A stretch of 20,159 nt of DNA, taken from positions 1-20,159 of the forward strand of contig JAEZHY010000115.1 of assembly GCA_023416335.1 (NCBI GenBank). Reading direction: 5' to 3'. Below the pieces are notes generated by a model. It was not told the origin of the DNA and made no database searches. It saw nothing but the letters and a program-made list of their open reading frames with translations. The translations under genes were made by a program, and so were the position numbers. The stretch comes from Pseudomonadota bacterium. Its GTDB lineage: Bacteria > Desulfobacterota > Syntrophobacteria > Syntrophobacterales > Syntrophobacteraceae. Below are positions 17,324-20,159 of the stretch, piece by piece (within the stretch, counting starts at the first letter, position 1; every line of letters starts with the position of its first letter).

Positions 17324-17692
17324 TTAATTCCCGGCAATATGTCGCTCGTAAAGAGCAAGATTCTCCTTGAGCATCTCGGGAATAGGCAGATCGTAGGGGC
17401 AGCGGTTCACGCATTCGCCGCACTCGGTACAGTTCCTGACCGACTCCATCATCTTGCCAGCGAAACCTGCCGCCTTCGCCGGAGACATTCTGCGGGCAAC
17501 TATCGGGGTAGCCATTGCCGGCGTGATCATCACCCCATGTTCACAGGGCTGGCAGTATTCGCATCGGCGGCAGAACTTTTGACCGAGTGCCGTCCGGTAT
17601 TCCTCCATGGCCGCGAGGTCTTCAGGAAACACCCTGTTTTCAGTCTTGTAGACGGCCGTAATCTGATCGACCTGCTCGACCGCGATTCCCTT
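17324..17692 (-). pseudogene. Aldo/keto reductase, 4Fe-4S C-terminal fragment
   Basis: About 122 residues on the minus strand match the C-terminal end of aldo/keto reductases that carry an iron-sulfur extension. GIAVEQVDQI and PEDLAAMEEYR are the last helices of the barrel region. These are followed by CRRCEYCQPC and, 37 residues on, CTECGECVNRCPYDLPI, eight cysteines suited to 4Fe-4S binding. The catalytic barrel (Asp, Tyr, Lys, His) is missing. The open frame continues to 17818, but its first 42 residues do not resemble the family. At about 17692-17705 the homology stops and a piece of the same kind of gene appears on the other strand. The gene is therefore broken, apparently by inversion. 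Confidence 0.75.
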
Positions 17693-17700
17693 CGGCGACC

Positions 17701-17805
17701 GGAGGAGGCGGTGTCCTGGAGGCAGTTTTGAAGGCAAAGCAGGCCAGCAAAATAAGGCACATCGGTGTGACGTCCCACAGCGTGGAGATGGCGGCAAGGC
17801 TGATG
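17701..17805 (+). pseudogene. Aldo/keto reductase, internal fragment (opposite strand)
   Basis: In the plus frame beginning near 17704, about 34 residues read GGVLEAVLKAKQASKI and then RHIGVTSHSVEMAARLMS. This is the mid-barrel segment typical of aldo/keto reductases (K-x-x-G/S-K-I-R-x-I-G-V-S-x-H). There is no start codon or upstream part, and the homology ends near 17805 where a metallophosphoesterase begins in another frame. It lies back to back with the C-terminal fragment on the minus strand, so the two cannot be read as one protein. Confidence 0.65.
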
Positions 17806-19005
17806 TCAATACGACCAATCACAGCGCTTCCTACTCGTTTGACTACAATGGCGCCCGCTTCATTCTGCTCGACCAGTTCGATGTGAACGGGAATTATTAC
17901 AACAGCACCATTCCCGACCAGCAAGGGTGGATAAGCGAACAACTCTCCGAATTTCACCGGCCGGATCATGCCTTTGTATTTTGCCACAAGAACATACTCG
18001 GCGGTAATCACAAGGACAGCATGTTCGGAGGCCAGGTTACATCCTCCGACCCCGGCGACGGTTACGGGGTCGATCCCGGTTCGCTGAGCCCGGCAGACCG
18101 GGATACCCTCAACCGGAAACAGCAGGCGGAAGACGCTTTCATCCCTGGCCGATAATAACGTCCGTTTCTGCATATCCGGCCACGACCACCATCACTATCA
18201 CTCTATAGTGACTTCACCTCTCAACCCCGACAAGTCGATCCACCAGTTCATCACCCAGTCCGACAGCTCCAAGTTCTACACACCGAAGGCGCCTTTCTCC
18301 GCAAACGATCTGCCTGTAACCCAGGACCTCTACAGAGTCGGCTACTACATCGTTACCGTGGAAGGGTCTTCCGTAACAATCGACTACTATGGCAGCCAGG
18401 CCTTTTCGTCTTCCGGCCTGCCCGGCAATACGACCCCGCCCCTCACCTTCACCAAACTGGACACCTTCGGCTACAGTCTCAACGGCAAACAATACTGCGT
18501 TGCGCAGGGCGGTTCCTATACAGTGGTCCAGGACACGTATCAGCACACCACTGCAAGGATACTCGACGGCGTGAATTCCGAAACGGGAAAGACCAATACG
18601 GGGCGGCCGTTGACAAAAGTCGTAAATACCGGATGGGCCCCCGACAAGAGCGAAATTCTAGCCTCGGACATTCTTACGCTTTGGGGCATGTCCGATCCGG
18701 CAGGCCAGTCTTCCGATATCTTTACGCTTTCGATGAGCTATCAAGCGGGAAGAGGCCGCCCCATGCGCTTCGGCAAAGGTGGTTGCGGGATCGCAGCCAG
18801 AGACGATCGAGGCAACTGGGTCGATGCGGTAGATCTTAATACGGGCGGGACCAGGAAGTTCGTTTCAGGTCCCTGGAATTCGGGCTACGGACTTGGCGCC
18901 TACGGTGTCGATCCCGAAACGAGAACGGCATGGGCAGTGCTCAACCACAACGGCGATTTTGCGGTTGCGAGGACATTGGAGCCCGCTTCCGGAAAAAATA
19001 AATAA
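17790..19005 (+). pseudogene. Metallophosphoesterase, 5'-truncated and frameshifted
   Basis: The first frame reads NTTNHSASYSFDYNGARFILLDQF, then GWISEQLSEF, HAFVFCHKNILGGNHKD and a stop at 18153-18155. The family continues one frame over: SLADNNVRFCISGHDHHHYHSIV and on to 19005. HK-x-x-x-GGNH and GHDH-x-H are metal-ligand motifs of calcineurin-like phosphoesterases. The frame change (+1 base, or two lost) is near 18135-18142. The N-terminal motifs (D-x-H, GD-x-x-D, GNHD) are absent because the upstream end abuts an aldo/keto reductase piece. The C-terminal 200 residues after the active site are of unknown role. It is most likely inactive; translation from 18208 onward alone would lack most metal ligands. 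Confidence 0.72.
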
Positions 19006-19240
19006 CGAACAGCAGAAAAATCGTGGAGCGAAGCGCGGTCCTGTTTTTGGGGGTGCCTCCGCGCTTCGATTCACCCGCAGCTTGCCTTTCACCTCTCCGG
19101 TAAGGCCTCTCAAGCGACGCGCCCGGATAGCTAATCCGTGCCACCTGCCCTTCAGACATCATCGGCTTCAGCATGATCTTGCGGATGGTTTCCATGAACT
19201 GAGTGAGCCTCACGCGCGGATCGCTCGGTCTCATTTCGCG
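19006..19240. other. Junction DNA between remnants
   Basis: It holds a perfect 10-bp hairpin (CGAAGCGCGG at 19029-19038, CCGCGCTTCG at 19059-19068, T-rich 20-base loop) just after the metallophosphoesterase. On the minus strand, 19081-19234 reads as coding-like sequence (MRPSDPRVRLTQFMETIRK and onward to SYPGAS) that I cannot assign. It starts exactly where the LivF remnant begins on the other strand, so it may be another broken gene end. Confidence 0.4.
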
Positions 19241-19591
19241 GTATTCCCAAGGCTTCGCGAAAGGCGCTCCCAGATCGCCGGAACTTTGAGCGGCGGCGAG
19301 GCACAGATGCTCGCCATCGGACGCGGCCTGCTTTCATCGCCGCGCTACCTCATGCTCGATGAACCGAGCCTCGGTATCGCCCCGCTGGTCAGGGGCACAA
19401 TTTTTGAGACGATCCAGATGATTTACAGGGAGAGAGGGATTTCCATCCTCCTGGTAGAGCAGAATGCCAGATCGGCGCTGAAAATGTCCCAGAGAGCGTA
19501 TGTCCTCGAAAACGGAGAGTTGAAACTGGAAGGAAGCGGTGCGAAACTTATCGACGATCCATACGTGAAGGAAGCATACCTGGGTTATTGA
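19241..19591 (+). pseudogene. livF: Branched-chain amino acid ABC transporter ATPase (LivF type), C-terminal fragment
   Basis: About 116 residues match the C-terminal half of LivF: FPRLRERRSQIAGTLSGGE (ABC signature SGGE), YLMLDEPSLG (Walker B and D-loop) and ILLVEQNARSAL. They end in DPYVKEAYLGY, the usual LivF terminus. The Walker A lysine and everything before it are missing; a complete LivF has about 235 residues. The open frame extends further upstream, but that part is unrelated and overlaps a minus-strand coding-like stretch. Without Walker A it cannot work as an ATPase. It lies 11 bases before the amidohydrolase gene in the same direction, a spacing that suggests the two once formed an uptake-plus-hydrolysis operon. 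Confidence 0.8.
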
Positions 19592-19602
19592 GGCGGGAGA
19601 AT

Positions 19603-20159
19603 ATGTGTAATTTACTGATAAATTCAGACAGGCTTTGGCAGTCAATAGCGGACCTTGCACAGATCGGCGGCACGGAAAAAGGCGGTGTACGCCGACTTGC
19701 CCTGACCGACCTCGACCGGCAGGCCAGGGACCTTTTCGTGAAATGGTGCAGGGAAGCCGGATGCACCATCACGGTCGATACAATAGGAAACATCATAGCC
19801 CGGAGGGCCGGCAGGAACGACTTACGCCCACCTGTCATGACGGGCAGCCATCTCGATACCCAACCGACCGGGGGCCGCTTCGACGGGATCTACGGGGTCA
19901 TGGCCGGACTCGAAGTCATCCGGACTTTGAACGACCATAATTGCATAACCGATGCGCCCATAGAACTTGCCGTCTGGACAAACGAGGAAGGTTCGCGTTT
20001 TTCTCCCTGCATGATGGGATCCGGTGTTTTCACCGGTGTATTTACCCTGGAGGAAGCCCACGCCACAAAAGATTCAAGAGGAATATCCGTAGGAGAGGAA
20101 CTTCGTCGGATCGGCTACTCCGGAAAAATACCCGCTACGGGGCATCTCGTGGGGGCATA
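19603..20159 (+). CDS. M20-family amidohydrolase/carbamoylase (allantoate amidohydrolase or N-carbamoyl amino acid hydrolase type), 3' end outside window
   Basis: The frame is open from ATG 19603 to the window end, 185 codons of an expected 400 or so. A GGGAG lies a few bases upstream. The catalytic-domain metal ligands are visible: H83 in MTGSHLDTQ, D94 in GGRFDGIYGV, and E128/E129 in WTNEEGSRF. These are hallmarks of the Zn- or Mn-dependent allantoate amidohydrolase, beta-ureidopropionase and L-carbamoylase group. The N-terminus (RLWQSIADLAQIGGTEKGGVRRLALTDLD) agrees. Members hydrolyse ureido or carbamoyl groups in purine, pyrimidine or hydantoin breakdown. The exact substrate cannot be read from this part. 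It starts 11 bases after the broken LivF gene, so its original promoter may be lost or lie within the junction. Confidence 0.88.
   Translation, partial: MCNLLINSDRLWQSIADLAQIGGTEKGGVRRLALTDLDRQARDLFVKWCREAGCTITVDTIGNIIARRAGRNDLRPPVMTGSHLDTQPTGGRFDGIYGVMAGLEVIRTLNDHNCITDAPIELAVWTNEEGSRFSPCMMGSGVFTGVFTLEEAHATKDSRGISVGEELRRIGYSGKIPATGHLVGA

Noticed and set aside
17029..17358. Minus-strand frame of 109 codons
   Set aside because: It spans repeat R2 and the tandem repeat and overlaps the stop of the aldo/keto reductase remnant; similar peptide pieces appear at the other R2 copy.

Overview
The window looks like a chromosomal segment from a mid-GC, mostly anaerobic Gram-negative bacterium. A deltaproteobacterial lineage (Desulfobacterota, Syntrophobacter- or Desulfomonile-like) is my best guess. 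The reasons are a small stand-alone siroheme reductase, a Tat-exported hemerythrin, a secreted protein type I associate with this group, and many palindromic intergenic repeats. No rRNA, tRNA, integrase, CRISPR array or complete transposase was seen, so the lineage is inference only.

Layout. 1-1193 has no convincing gene and carries dispersed palindromic repeats. 1194-5707 is a leftward operon: class III aminotransferase, then aldehyde dehydrogenase of the alpha-aminoadipic semialdehyde (ALDH7) type, then tyrosine phenol-lyase. The first two fit lysine breakdown to 2-aminoadipate; the third cleaves tyrosine to phenol, pyruvate and ammonia. Divergently, 6047-11461 is a rightward operon for a complete 2-oxoacid (probably pyruvate) dehydrogenase complex, E1alpha, E1beta, E2 and E3, ending in a small Smr-domain protein. 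Pyruvate from tyrosine could feed this complex.

11928-14253 holds two convergent genes for secreted proteins of unknown function. 14802-15515 is a Tat-signal hemerythrin-domain protein followed by a good terminator. 16323-16985 is a small siroheme/4Fe-4S sulfite-reductase-like protein that stands alone between two direct copies of a hairpin repeat.

From about 17300 to 19590 the DNA is a patchwork of broken genes. The 4Fe-4S C-terminal end of an aldo/keto reductase lies on the minus strand, back to back with a middle piece of an aldo/keto reductase on the plus strand. This piece runs directly into a 5'-truncated, frameshifted metallophosphoesterase. After that comes the C-terminal half of a LivF-type ABC ATPase without Walker A. 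The LivF remnant is followed at 11 bases by a good start for an M20-family amidohydrolase/carbamoylase that runs off the window end.

I found no clear new defence or mobile system. The most informative signals are the gene remnants with an inversion, the dispersed repeat families (a two-hairpin BIME-like element and a separate hairpin repeat flanking the siroheme gene), and the tyrosine/lysine catabolic operon facing the dehydrogenase operon.
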